A stretch of DNA of 64,000 nt from Phanerodontia chrysosporium (taxonomy: Eukaryota > Basidiomycota > Agaricomycetes > Polyporales > Phanerochaetaceae): the NCBI GenBank assembly GCA_001910725.1, contig MJGA01000001.1, positions 1,922,001 through 1,986,000 on the forward strand, in the 5' to 3' direction. Of the stretch, positions 36,250 to 47,315 are shown piece after piece. Position 1 is the first letter of the stretch. Each line of letters opens with the position of its first letter. The translations under genes were made by a program, and so were the position numbers. The notes under the pieces are model-generated. The model did no database searches. It saw only the letters and a program-made list of their open reading frames with translations, and was not told the origin of the DNA.

Positions 36250-36592
36250 ACGACGTCATCAAGTCTTGCCACGACGCGCCGACCGCCGGACACCCTGGGA
36301 AGCACACCACCCTCGAATTGGTCTCTCGTACTATTGGTGGCCACGCATCTCCGCCGATGTTAGCCGCTACGTGCTCGGCTGTGATCAATGTCAACGGTAC
36401 AAGTCTGCCCGCATCCGAAAGCCACCCTGCAGCCCACGATGTCCCTTCAGGCCTGGAACACGTCGGCGTGGATCTCATCACACAACTCCGCGTGACGCAG
36501 ACAAGAAGGACTCGATCGCGGTCTACGTGGACATTACTCGGATCAGTGCACTTGTGCGGTCGACTCGACGATCACGCTGCGGATGGGCGACG
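36250..36592 (+). pseudogene. pol: Pol of A1, middle part (H2C2 to integrase core), riddled with small deletions
   Basis: A1 sequence between the two nested insertions; corresponds to 38728-38367 of A2 (reverse). It covers the zinc-binding HPGKHTTLELV... segment and the first catalytic region of integrase (GVDLITQL). Compared with A2 it has at least ten one-base deletions, nearly all in runs (CCCC/CCC, GGG/GG), so no frame stays open. The flanking A1 pol parts are intact. Confidence 0.8.
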
Positions 36593-37286
36593 TGTCGCGG
36601 AGCTAGGGCTCAACGCTTCACGAGGGAGGGCAAGTGGGGAGGTCGACGACGAGGCGCGGCGGAGCGAATCACGCAGCGACGAACAAACTTGCTCAGCTGT
36701 CCGTATTGACCAAGATAATATTAGCACTGTAACTACAATACAAACATCGGGCTTACCTGTCCGTATTGACCAAGAGGTCGAGATGACGGACAGGAGCGAG
36801 GGGGCTACCCTTATATACTACAGGTCCTTTAGGGCAGGCTATACGATTACATAAGCTGATGGGCAGCGCTCAGCATAGCCAGCGAGGCTGCGACGCGGGC
36901 TGCGCGGCGAGGCTGTGCTGGGGCTATGTCACGAGGCTGTGTCAGCTGGCAGTGTCTCGAGGCTGCGTCGGGCCGAGGCTGTGTCATCAGGCTGATCAGC
37001 TCGGCGTGTCTCGGCGAGGGGAGTCATCAGGGATGACAGTGCCTCCTCGGCGATCCGGGGAACCGGTTGCAAGGCAGACCGGTGATCCGGGCAGTGTCTG
37101 AGCGCGCAGCGGGATGCGCTGGCGTCTAGGGTGATGCGCCATCAGGGCGCTGGCGCTGAGTGGCCAGGCACTGAGTGTGGGCGGCTAGGACTCCAGACGG
37201 CGCGAGGGCTGCTCGCCCGTTGGATTAATCGAGGAAAATAGCCAAAAATCGGCGAAAAATAGGGCAGCACCGTCACATCCGTGACA
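36593..37286 (-). repeat. 3' LTR of A2
   Basis: 694 bp; plus strand begins TGTCGCGGAGCTAGGG and ends ATCCGTGACA, with the polypurine tract (plus-strand ACCCCCC) at its right side. It differs from the 5' LTR at about a dozen sites, almost all clustered at 36806-36925. Confidence 0.93.
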
Positions 37287-37324
37287 TTACCCCCCTCCTA
37301 AAACCGAGCGTCCTCGCGAGGCTG

Positions 37325-40300
37325 TCAGATGTGGCGCCCCTCCTCCCAGTCGAGATCGGCCTTAGCGCGATCGGAGGCAGGAAGGTGAGAGACGTCGACT
37401 TCGGTGACGAACGGGCGAAAAGAGGCGGCAAGGGCTTCGAAGGCGGTGGCAGCGAGCTTGCGGGGCACTTCCGGATTTTCGCGATGGAATTTGTTGACCA
37501 GGGCCTTGGCGTGCTTGAGGTTGTCTGCCTTTTCCCACGTGTCGCCGGCTTGGCCGTAGCCTTTCCAGCGGACCTTGTACTGCAGTTGGCGGCGGTATAT
37601 GCGGCTGTCGAGGACGTTCTCGATGACGTATTCCTCTTCGCCGGCAACCTTGACAGGTTTGGGAGGCAGAGGCTTCTCGACGCCCTGATCGTGCCACGGG
37701 CTGAGGCGGTTGACATGGAAAACCGGGTGGATTTTCAGCCAGCTCGGGAGCTCGAGCCGATAGTCCAGATCACCGATCTTTTCCAGAACCTTAAACGGAC
37801 CCAGCTGGCGGGGGCCGAGCTTGGGCGAGGGCTGATCGATGCTGAGGTCCTTCGTGCTGAGCCAAACCTGATCGCCGACTTTGAAGGAATGGGCGCGTTT
37901 CTTCGCGGCCTCGTATTCCTCTTTCATTCGGGCTTTGGTTAGGCGCAAGGCAGCTTCAGCCTCTTTGCGAGCGTGAGCCATGCGATCTAGGCGCTCATCG
38001 AGGGCGGGAACCTTGGTGTGTTTGCCGGCCGGGATCGTGAAGTCCGGTGTGTAGCCGTAAACAATCTCGAAGGGTGTGCGCTCGGTAGCACTAGACACGT
38101 GCGAGTTCAGGGTGAACTCGGCCATCGGGAGCCAATCGACTCAGTCATCTTGGCGCTGGGAGACGAAGAGACGCAGGAACTTCTCGACTTCCTGGTTCTT
38201 GCGTTCGACCTTGCCGTTGCCTTCCGGGTGATACGCCGTGGTGAGACCGGTAGCGATGCCGAGACGCTTGTACAGCGCTCGCATGTACTGAGCTGCAAAC
38301 TGTGGCCCGCGATCAGAGAAGATCTTGCGCGGAAGGCCGTGGAGGCGGAAGATGTCGGTGTAATGAACGTCGCCCATCCCGGCGCGGTGATCGTTGAGTC
38401 GACCGGCACAAGGTGGCACTGATCCGAGTAGTGGTCCACGTAGACCGCGATCGAGTCCTTCTTGGTCTTGGCGTCGCGTGGGAGTTGCGTGATGAGATCC
38501 ACGCCGACGTGCTCCCAAGGCCCTGAAGGGACGTCGTGGGGCTGTAGGGTGGCTTTCGGATGCGGGGCGGACTTGTACCGTTGACACTGATCGCAGCCGA
38601 GCACGTAGCGACTGACGTCGGCGGAGATGCGCGGCCACCAATAGTACCGAGAGACCAATTCGAGGGTGGAGTGCTTCCCAGGGTGTCCGGCAGTCGGCGC
38701 GTCGTGGCAAGACTTGATGACGTCATTGCGCAGCGCGGCACTGTTCGGGACATAGACTTTCCCATGGTAGTACAGAAGGCCGTTGTCCTCTTCCCATTCG
38801 AGAACGCCGTTGCGCAGCTTGCGGGGCCCCTTGGTCCGGAGAGTCTGCAGGGCGTCTGCGACTTCCTTTTCCTTTTCGGAGCAGTCACGAATGCGCTTCT
38901 CGAGGGGGGAGGGGTTTGCGAAAGCTACCGTGGCGGCTATCTTAAACAGCTCTGGCTTCAATACTATCTGCGAGCGATTGTCTTCTTCGTCGGAGACATG
39001 CAGCGAGGAGGCCGGGAGAGCGGATCAGCGAGGAGATGGGTCTTGCCAGGGCGGTGGATGATGCGGAAGTCGTACTCGGCGAGGTAGGAGGCCCATCGGG
39101 CTTATCGCCGCGTGAGATTCTGCGCAGTCTTCCAGTACTGGAGATTCTGATGATCAGTCCAGATCTCGAAAGGCTCCGGGAGACCTTCGAGGAACTGGCG
39201 CCAGTCCTTGAGAGCTTCGATGATTGCGAGCATCTCACGGTCCCAGATCTCGTAGTTCCGCTCGGCGGGGCTCATGGTTTGCGAGCGATACGCGATTGGA
39301 TGCCAGAGACCATCTTCAGGGTTGCGTTGGGCTATGACTCCTCCAGTGGCGTAGCCAGAAGCATCGGTCTCGACGCGAGTTGGCCGATCAATGCTCCACA
39401 TGGCGAGCACGGGCTGAGTCGTGAAAGCGCGCTTGAGCGTCTCGAAGGCTTCTGCCTGTGCGGGACCCCAATTAAACGGAGTATCCTTCTTCGTCAGATC
39501 GTGCAGCGGGCGGCAGATCTTTGAGAAGTCTTTGATGAAACGGCGATAGAAGTTGGCGAACCCGACAAAGCCTCGTACGTCTTTGAGGTTCTTCGGGGTC
39601 GGCCACTCGGCTACTGCCTTAACCTTGCCGGGGTCCATGCCGACTTGTCCTTCGCTGATGAGGAGCCCAAGATACTCGATCTCTGAGCGCTCGAACTCGC
39701 ACTTCTCGGGCCGAAGGTACAGATCGTACTTGGCGAGGCGTGCTAGGACTTCGTGAACAATCTTCCGATGCGAAGCGAGATCGTTCGACCAGATGAGAAT
39801 GTCGTCGAGGTAAACTGCGACCTTGCTCTCAGCGATGAGGTCGGCGAAGATGTGATTCATGAGGGCCTGGAACGTGGCGGGCTGTTGCACAGACCGAAGT
39901 ACATGACTCGGGCTCGAAGAGACCGCGGTTAGTGACGAAGGCGGCTTTCCACTTGTCACCTTCCTTAATCCGGACGTTGTTGTAGCCCCAACGGACGTCG
40001 AACTTGGTGAAGATCTTAGCGCCCTGGAGTTTCCCGATGATGTCGGAGGCGAGCGGAAGGGGGTAGCGATTCTTCACAGTGATGTCGTTGAGCTTGCGGT
40101 AGTCTTGGATAAACCGGAGCTTGCCGTCCTTTTTCTTGATGAAGAAGACAGGGGAAGCGATCGGAGACTTGCTGGGGACGATATAGCCCTTGGCGAGTGC
40201 GTCGTCGATGAACCGCTGTAGTTCTTCATTCTCGATCGGGGACATGGGATAAACCTTCGATTTGATTGAGGCCGGGGCGTCCGGAACGAGATCTATCGCG

Positions 40301-41085
40301 TGATCCCAGGGCTGATGCTTCGGAAGGCGGTGCGATTCTTCTTCGGAGAACACCTTCTTGTGCCGATGGTACTCCTTGGGGACCAGCTCTTCAAACGTCT
40401 TGGCGTACTTCTCGCGGTTAGCTTCGACAGCAATCGCTTGCGAGTAAGTGTAGCCGGCGAGAATCCAGACTTCGTCCTTGGCGTCCTCAACAATGCCTGC
40501 TCGAAGCCATTCGCGGCGTTCGGAGCGGTTGGCGTCAATCTGATGGATGCCGAAAACCGGGGTGTCCTCAGCTCCGCCGCGGAGCTGAAACTGGACATCT
40601 CCCGTTTCCCAGTCGATGTTCGGATTCCATTTCTTGAGCCACGGAAGTCCGAGGATGACATCCTCCGGACCAATGTTCGTGACAAGAAACTCTTCCTTAA
40701 ACGTGTACGAACCGACAGTCAGCTGGAGTCTAGCACGGCGCGTGATGGATCCTGCTTCATTCTTAGTTCCGTCGATGTTGTACAGTGTGATCTCCTTCTT
40801 GAGCGGTACCGTGAGGATCTTGTGCTGCTTACAGAAGTCCTCGTGGATGAACAGTGAAGTTGCGCCGGAGTCAATCATTGCAGGTGTGCGAATAGTTTTA
40901 TTGAGTCCGGTGAGCTTTACAGGTACACGATAATGATTGGAGAAAGGATCTAGCACTGATATTGTACATGAGCGGATGACGTCAGAAATGTCCTGTGGTT
41001 CTAGCGATGGTGCCGGAGTTGAATCCGGGCTTGACGAAACGGGGACCGACGATGCGGCGTCACTCCGGCCCCTTAAGCAAAACCC
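37325..41085 (-). pseudogene. pol: Pol of A2, inactivated
   Basis: Same domain order as A1: protease DSGATSLFI (about 40880), RT, RNase H, H2C2, integrase and C-terminal chromodomain (YKVRWKGYGQAGDTW, about 37560). Lesions relative to A1: two one-base deletions near 39886-39925 in RT, a CAA-to-TAA stop at about 39101 after RNase H, and a frame change near 38390 in integrase. The N-terminal frame is also displaced from gag because a run of five G at the frameshift site is four here (41083-41086). Confidence 0.88.
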
Positions 41086-42322
41086 CGAGCTGCTTTTGTA
41101 TCAGAGCCAGCTGATCACGGAGGGCGGCGAGCGCGGCGGCTTGGTCGTCAGACGAGCTGCCAGAAGACGAGGAGGCCGGAGACGAGGAGTCCTGAGACGA
41201 GGTATCCGAAGACGAGGCGCGGACAGCGGCGGTAGCGGGGGCGGTTTTCGGCTTGCCCTCGAGGCGAGCGCGACAGACGCGGGACCAGTGACCCTTCTTG
41301 CCGCAGTGGTTGCAAACCGAATCGCGGTGAACGGGGTCCGTGGACTTGTGGGACTTCGAGCCGCAGACCTTGCAGCGATCCTTCATGACGGCGTCGAACT
41401 GGCACTTGAGATCCGTGCCAGTGAGACCCTTAAACAGCTCGTCGATGTTGGCGGCGTCGATGTCCATCGCATTCGGGTCGCGGAAGGCGCACGTCGATGA
41501 GCTAGCCGGAGTCGAGGACGTCTTGCCTTGCTGCGCCAAGAGATCCTGCGAGAGCTTGTCCTTCGACCGATCGACAGCGAAACCAGCGTTCTTGAGCTCG
41601 TCGTACGTCTCGGGGCCTTTGCCGGTGCTGGGGTTGACCATGTACGAGATCCGTTCGAGGTAGTCCTTGTTGAACTTCATCCGTAGCCGGGCCGCCAGGT
41701 CTTCCGGGGTGAGCTTCGTGCGACCGGCGAGGGCTTGGAACTCCGCGAAGAACTCCGCAAACCGGCGATTGCCTTGTGTGCACGCCTGCAGCTTGCTGAG
41801 GGCCTCGGCCTTCTCGTCGACAGGCTCGAACCGGTTCTTGAATGCCTCCCAAAACGTAGCGCAAGAGCCGTCGAATATCTGAACACCGTCTGCCGCCTGC
41901 TCGATGTATTGCCGTGCCCATTCAGCCGCCTCGTCCTGCATGAAGGAGAGGGCGCCGACGATCCACTTCTGACCATCTACCAAGATCTTGCCGGATTCGG
42001 GGTTCCGCTGGAGGTTGCCGTTGACGTCGCGCTTGCCGAACTTCTCCGGCTGTCCATCGGCGTAGATGCGATAGGCGGCGCGGAAGAGACGGGCCGTGTC
42101 CGAACCTTTCCCTTTGAATGGGACGGGCTTCTCGACGAAGGGCAGCTCCTTGTTCGCGTTGACCGTGGCGTTGACCGTTGTGTGATTGTTACCGATGGCC
42201 TGGGCCAGAGTGTTGACCGTGTTGGTGAGCTGCGTCATCGCCTGGGCCATTTGCAGGAGTGCAGCAGAGACGGGGTCGAGAGGCGCCGGACCGGGCGGCG
42301 CTCCACCGGGAGTGCTCGACAT
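41060..42322 (-). CDS. gag: Gag of A2
   Basis: 420 residues, about 95 per cent like A1 Gag by eye, start MSSTPGGAPPG at 42322, CCHC knuckle CNHCGKKGHWSRVC. Loss of one G near the end changes the last residues to QLGVLLKGPE instead of QLGGFA. Confidence 0.9.
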   Translation of the reverse strand: MSSTPGGAPPGPAPLDPVSAALLQMAQAMTQLTNTVNTLAQAIGNNHTTVNATVNANKELPFVEKPVPFKGKGSDTARLFRAAYRIYADGQPEKFGKRDVNGNLQRNPESGKILVDGQKWIVGALSFMQDEAAEWARQYIEQAADGVQIFDGSCATFWEAFKNRFEPVDEKAEALSKLQACTQGNRRFAEFFAEFQALAGRTKLTPEDLAARLRMKFNKDYLERISYMVNPSTGKGPETYDELKNAGFAVDRSKDKLSQDLLAQQGKTSSTPASSSTCAFRDPNAMDIDAANIDELFKGLTGTDLKCQFDAVMKDRCKVCGSKSHKSTDPVHRDSVCNHCGKKGHWSRVCRARLEGKPKTAPATAAVRASSSDTSSQDSSSPASSSSGSSSDDQAAALAALRDQLALIQKQLGVLLKGPE

Positions 42323-42751
42323 ATTGGGGGGACGGGGAGTATTGGCTCCTGAGTGAGCGCGAGAGAGATCGAGGGCGAGGGAGCGGGTTCGTGGTCGGAG
42401 AGGACGGAGCCGAGCGATGTCTCGGGAGACGAGTGGTGGCTGCTGTCCGGGGGACTGTGATCGGGAGTATTCGGAGTAGTAGCAGAGGCGCGGGCGAATT
42501 CTAGCCGTTGCGCGAAATGAGGGCGTTCGAACTGTGTCTCTCGGTCGCTAGGCGGAACCGGAAGTAGCGGAGGGGCAGTCTCTCGATAAGGGCAGGACTG
42601 TTGACTGCACTCCCTGGCTTCTCGAGACCCGTTGTTTTCTTCGACGTGGAGATCAGCGGGAAGAGTGACGCCGTTCTCTGTGGTTCGCCCGAAGAAGTGC
42701 GGACAATTCGAACAGTCGAAATCCAGAGCGACAGAAGATGTATTTTATAAA

Positions 42752-43440
42752 CTAATCAAAATAACCAGCCTCGTACACAATGTTCAGCTGCCCTACGATA
42801 CTGCGGAAGTTTCGCCTTAAACCGATGAACGGAATGTCACCAATTTGAGCGAGACCGAGTTCGTATTGGTGCCACTCCTTAAACGTGGTGGTGGGGGCGA
42901 GGCGGCTGAGCTCGGCGCGGATCTGGCGAAGTCGCTCGAGCAGGAGATGGAAGTGGTGGGCGTGGTCGCTGTTGACGATGTGGAGCAGGTCGACTTCCTC
43001 GACGGCCTTGAGACGCTTGATGGTGGCGTCGAACTTGGGCGTGAAGATGCCGACGAGGTCGGTAGGGGAGTACTTCGGGATATCGATGCCGATGGGCTTG
43101 CGGGCGATGGGCTCGTACGTCGGGGCGGCGCTGAGGCGCTCTGCCAAACTGAGCTTCGAGGAAGAGGCGGCTACGGCGGCCTGGGCTTCTTGCGCCTCTC
43201 GTTGGCGCTGCTCGCGGATGCGATTGCCTACGCGTTGTTCGGCCTCACGAGCTTCGCGAACGGCAGTCCAGTTGATGGAGGGGACGGAGGGCGGAGGCTG
43301 GGGGAGCGTGGACATGTACTTGACGACCGCCTTGACTTTGCGGTCCGTCCACTTGACGGGGTTGCCGGCCTCGCGACGACGTTGGAGGCGGTCGAAGATG
43401 CGCTGGGGAATGTGGTCCTTGAGCTGGACGTCTTTCGGCA
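42752..43440 (-). CDS. ORF0 of A2, unknown protein
   Basis: Homologue of A1 ORF0. The start is again split: A(43501) joins TG(43440-43439) if the 60-nt intron 43441-43500 is removed. Lacks 12 codons present in A1 after MPKDV. Contains a single internal Met (KYMSTLP), the only ATG inside ORF0 of the four elements. Otherwise strongly conserved in sequence, including the SSKLSLAERLSAAPTYEPIA block. Confidence 0.7.
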
Positions 43441-43594
43441 CTGCGAATGCAAGCCTCAGCAACGTGTACGGAGTGAGCGGGCTGCCCGACTACGACGTAC
43501 TCGCTTTAATCGGTGGGGATAAACTTTTTTAAACGGTATTGTGGGGGAGCGGTAGGGGAAAAATGCCTAGGGCACCCAAAAGATCTCGACCTAA

Positions 43595-44288
43595 TGTCGC
43601 GGAGCTAGGGCTCAACGCTTCACGAGGGAGGGCAAGTGGGGAGGTCGACGACGAGGCGCGGCGGAGCGAATCACGCAGCGACGAACAAACTTGCTCAGCT
43701 GTCCGTATTGACCAAGATAATATTAGCACTGTAACTACAATACAAACATCGGGCTTACCTGTCCGTATTGACCAAGAGGTCGAGATGACGGACAGGAGCG
43801 AGGGGAGCTACCCTTATATACTACAGTACTCTAGGGCAGGCTGTACGATTACCTAAGCTGATGGGCAGTGCTTGGCATAGCCAGCGAGGCTGCAACGCGG
43901 GCTGCGCGGCGAGGCTGTGCGGGGGCTATGTCACGAGGCTGTGTCAGCTGGCAGTGTCTCGAGGCTGCGTCGGGCCGAGGCTGTGTCATCAGGCTGATCA
44001 GCTCGGCGTGTCTCGGCGAGGGGAGTCATCAGGGATGACAGTGCCTCCTCGGCGATCCGGGGAACCGGTTGCAAGGCAGACCGGTGATCCGGGCAGTGTC
44101 TGAGCGCGCAGCGGGATGCGCTGGCGTCTAGGGTGATGCGCCATCAGGGCGCTGGCGCTGAGTGGCCAGGCACTGAGTGTGGGCGGCTAGGACTTCAGAC
44201 GGCGCGAGGGCTGCTCGCCCGTTGGATTAATCGAGGAAAATAGCCAAAAATCGGCGAAAAATAGGGCAGCACCGTCACATCCGTGACA
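43595..44288 (-). repeat. 5' LTR of A2
   Basis: 694 bp. The PBS (plus strand 43583-43592) is 2 nt from its edge and is complementary to 43777-43786 in R. U3 matches the A1 LTR almost exactly; R/U5 differs. Confidence 0.93.
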
Positions 44289-45336
44289 CGACGTCCACTA
44301 CACGGACATCTTCCGTCTTCACGGCCTCCCACGCAAGATCTTCTCTGATCGAGGACCCCAGTTTGCGGCCCAGTACATGCGAGCGCTGTACAAGCGCCTC
44401 GGCATCGCTACCGGCCTCACCACGGCGTATCACCCCGAAGGCAACGGCAAGGTCGAGCGCAAGAACCAGGAAGTCGAGAAATTCCTGCGTCTCTTCGTCT
44501 CCCAGCGCCAAGATGACTGGGTCGATTGGCTCCCGATGGCCGAGTTCACCCTGAACTCACACGTGTCCAGTGCTACCGAGCGCACGCCCTTCGAGATTGT
44601 TTATGGCTACACACCGGACTTCACGATCCCGGCCGGCAAACACACCAACGTTCCCGCCCTCGACGAGCGCCTAGACCGCATGGCTCACGTCCGCAAAGAG
44701 GCCGAAGCTGCCCTGCGCCTAACCAAAGCCCGCATGAAAGAAGAGTACGAGGCCGCGAAGAAACGCGCCCACTCCTTCAAGGTCGGCGATCAAGTTTGGC
44801 TCAGCACGAAGGACCTCAGCATCGATCAGCCCTCGCCCAAGCTCGGCCCCCGCCAGCTGGGTCCGTTTAAGGTTCTGGAAAAGACCGGCGATCTGGACTA
44901 TCGGCTCGAGCTCCCGAGCTGGCTGAAAATCCATCCGGTTTTCCATGTCAACCGCCTCAGCCCGTGGCACGATCAGGGCGTTGAGAAGCCCCTGCCACCC
45001 AAACCTGTCAAGGTTGCCGGCGAAGAGGAATACGTCATCGAGAACGTCCTCGACAGCCGCATATACCGCCGCCAACTGCAGTACAAGGTCCGCTGGAAAG
45101 GCTACGGCCAAGCCGGCGACACGTGGGAAAAGGCAGACAACCTCAAGCACGCCAAGGCCCTGGTCAACAAATTCCATCGCGAAAATCCGGAAGCGCCCCG
45201 CAAGCTCGCTGCCACCGCCTTCGAAGCCCTTGCCGCCTCTTTTCGCCCGTTCGTCACCGAAGTCGATGTCTCTCTCCTTCCTGCCTCCGATCGCGCTAAG
45301 GCCGATCTCGATTGGGAGGAGGGGCGCCACATCTGA
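44289..45336 (+). CDS. pol: Pol of A1, 3' part: integrase core and chromodomain
   Basis: Open from the target repeat to the stop at 45336. Integrase motifs SDRGPQFAAQY and HPEGNGKVERKNQEVEKF carry the second Asp and the Glu of the DDE set. After the GKHTNVPALDERL linker and the basic GPFKVLEK region comes a chromodomain (YVIENVLDS ... YKVRWKGYGQAGDTW, about 45025-45130). Chromodomains of this class direct integration to particular chromatin in relatives; here the target is unknown. No dUTPase follows, unlike family B. Confidence 0.92.
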
Positions 45337-45362
45337 CGACCTCGCGAGGACGCTCGGTTTTA

Positions 45363-45371
45363 GGAGGGGGG
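45363..45371 (+). other. Polypurine tract of A1
   Basis: GGAGGGGGG followed by TAA directly before the 3' LTR; primes plus-strand DNA in LTR elements. Confidence 0.8.
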
Positions 45372-45374
45372 TAA

Positions 45375-46062
45375 TGTCACGGATGTGACGGTGCTGCCCT
45401 ATTTTTCGCCGATTTTTGGCTATTTTCCTCGATTAATCCAACGGGCGAGCAGCCCTCGCGCCGTCTGGAGTCCTAGCCGCCCACACTCAGCGCCTGGCCA
45501 CTCAGCGCCAGCGCCCTGATGGCGCATCACCCTAGACGCCAGCGCATCCCGCTGCGCGCTCAGACACCGCCCGGATCACCGGTCTGCAACCGGTTCCCCG
45601 GATCGCCGAGGAGGCACTGTCATCCCTGATGACTCCCCTCGCCGAGACACGCCGAGCTGATCAGCCTGATGACACAGCCTCGGCCCGACGCAGCCTCGAG
45701 ACACTGCCAGCTGACACAGCCTCGTGACATAGCCCCCGCACAGCCTCGCCGCGCAGCCCGCGTTGCAGCCTCGCTGGCTATGCCAAGCACTGCCCATCAG
45801 CTTAGGTAATCGTACAGCCTGCCCTAGAGTACTGTAGTATATAAGGGTAGCTCCCCTCGCTCCTGTCCGTCATCTCGACCTCTTGGTCAATACGGACAGG
45901 TAAGCCCGTCACTTGTATTGTAGCATACAACACTAATAGAACTTGGTCAATACGGACAGTTGAACAAACCGTTCGTCGCTGCGTGATTCGCTCCGCCGCG
46001 CCACCTCGTCGACCTCCCCACTTGTGCTCCCTCGTGAAGCATTGAGCCCCTGCTCCGCGACA
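45375..46062 (+). repeat. 3' LTR of A1
   Basis: 688 bp, one difference from the 5' LTR seen by direct comparison. Followed by target repeat ACGTC and the resumed beta-glucosidase exon. Confidence 0.95.
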
Positions 46063-47041
46063 ACGTCCTTCCTTGGTTACGGCACCGTCGAAGTTCGTAC
46101 TGTGCTGAAAGGTCTCAAGGCTGGCACAAAGCACAAGCTTGAGATACGCCTGTACAACGACGAGTTCATCGCCCGCCGCGGAGCGACGCCCGGGGATCGT
46201 GGCGGATTTCTACTTGGGGGTATCCGTGCCGTAGATCCAGAACAAGCACTACAGCAGGCAGTCGACTTGGCGAAGGCATCGGACAGTGAGTACATCTTCC
46301 CGAGGTATCGACTCTAATAATACTCACTCCTCAACGCGATTTGCACCAGTCGCGATTGTAGTAGTGGGTCTAAACAACGAGTAAGTTGTTACGGTTGAGC
46401 TGTGTATGCCTGAGAGAGCTGAAACGTCTACCACAGTTGGGAAACAGAAGGAGTTGACAGGGAAACTATTGCGTACGCACCTTCGATTATATTCAAGAAT
46501 GCGACTCATTGGGGCAACTTAGTCTGCCCGGTCTGACTGACCGTCTTGTGAGCGAAGTGCTTGCCGCCAACTCGAAGACGGTGGTCATCAATCAGTCGGG
46601 CATGCCGGTCACAATGCCCTGGATTCAATCTGCGCACACGGTCCTGCAGGTGAGCACAGGATGTAATGCAGTGGTAGTCCACTCTTACCCGACTTTCGTC
46701 AGGCGTTCTATGGAGGCAATGAAGTGGGCAATGGGATGGCGGACGTCCTATTCGGCAAGATCAATCCCTCGGTGTCACAGTTTTTCGTCTTAACCCTTAG
46801 GGTTAGGGGCAGCAGGTGACAGAAGCGATTACTCCGAACTGTGACATGCAGAAGCGCTGGAGTGACAGCCCTAGGCTCGGGGCTGGTCACGTGATACGGC
46901 GGTCACGTGATGCGCACACGTGCGGTATCCCAGGGTCACATGGTCGAAGGTCTAGAAGCAGGCAAGGGTCTGGAAGCGCCGAGACACTCCGGAATGGACT
47001 AGAAAGCCCTGGAGGTCTCTGGACAGGTCCGGACAGTGCTG

Positions 47042-47064
47042 GAACGTTCTGGAGGTTTCTGGGA
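47042..47064 (+). promoter_or_regulatory. Heat-shock-element-like array in the family B LTR
   Basis: GAA, TTC, GAG, TTC and GGA units start at 47042, 47047, 47052, 47057 and 47062, the 5-bp alternation of an HSF1 site. It is about 150 bp upstream of the TATA box. Functional use is inferred. Confidence 0.5.
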
Positions 47065-47190
47065 CATCGTAGGAACATTTAGGAACGTGTAGGAGAATGT
47101 AGGAATGCCTGTAGGGCACTAGCCAATAGCGTAGTAGGTATTAGATAGCTAGGACCCTGAACACCGGTCCCTGGGGACCTGGTGCACATG

Positions 47191-47234
47191 TATATAAACC
47201 CTGAGGGCTGGGGGTGCCTCCCCAGCTTCAATCT
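47191..47234 (+). promoter_or_regulatory. TATA box and predicted RNA 5' end of B2 (self-primer)
   Basis: TATATAAA at 47191; 33 nt later AGCTTCAATCT (47224-47234), the exact reverse complement of the 11-nt PBS. The start site is inferred from this pairing and the TATA distance. Confidence 0.75.
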
Positions 47235-47315
47235 CATCGCATCTCACCTCTCTAGCCTCTATACCTCGTCTTCAAGCCTGGCTACACCCTTTGTAGTCCA
47301 AGTAAACCTTTGCCA

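Larger units (their letters stand above)
36593..44288 (-). mobile_element. Ty3/gypsy chromovirus A2 (family A), inserted in A1 pol
   Basis: 7696 bp, LTRs of 694 bp (36593-37286 and 43595-44288), target repeat CGACG (36588-36592 and 44289-44293). Reverse orientation. Gag and ORF0 are open, pol is broken in several places. U3 is shared with A1, while the R/U5 part differs (around 43710-43760), so A2 is a related but distinct subfamily. Confidence 0.95.
22559..46062 (+). mobile_element. Ty3/gypsy chromovirus A1 (family A), itself interrupted by B1 and A2
   Basis: LTR retrotransposon with 688-bp LTRs, TG...CA ends and the 5-bp target duplication ACGTC. Own sequence occupies 22559-28158, 36250-36592 and 44289-46062, about 7.7 kb in total. 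Order: LTR, PBS, ORF0, gag, protease-RT-RNase H-integrase-chromodomain, polypurine tract, LTR. The LTRs differ by one base that I could see (G/A near 23225 and 46040), so insertion was recent. It was later hit by B1 (target repeat ACGAC) and A2 (target repeat CGACG). Classification as a chromodomain Ty3/gypsy element of the Tf1/sushi type rests on the chromodomain after integrase and on the self-priming signals. Confidence 0.95.

Noticed and set aside
43861..44103. 73-80-codon Cys/Gly-rich frames in each family A LTR
   Set aside because: LTR U3 sequence read through the CAGCCTCG repeats; no independent evidence of translation.
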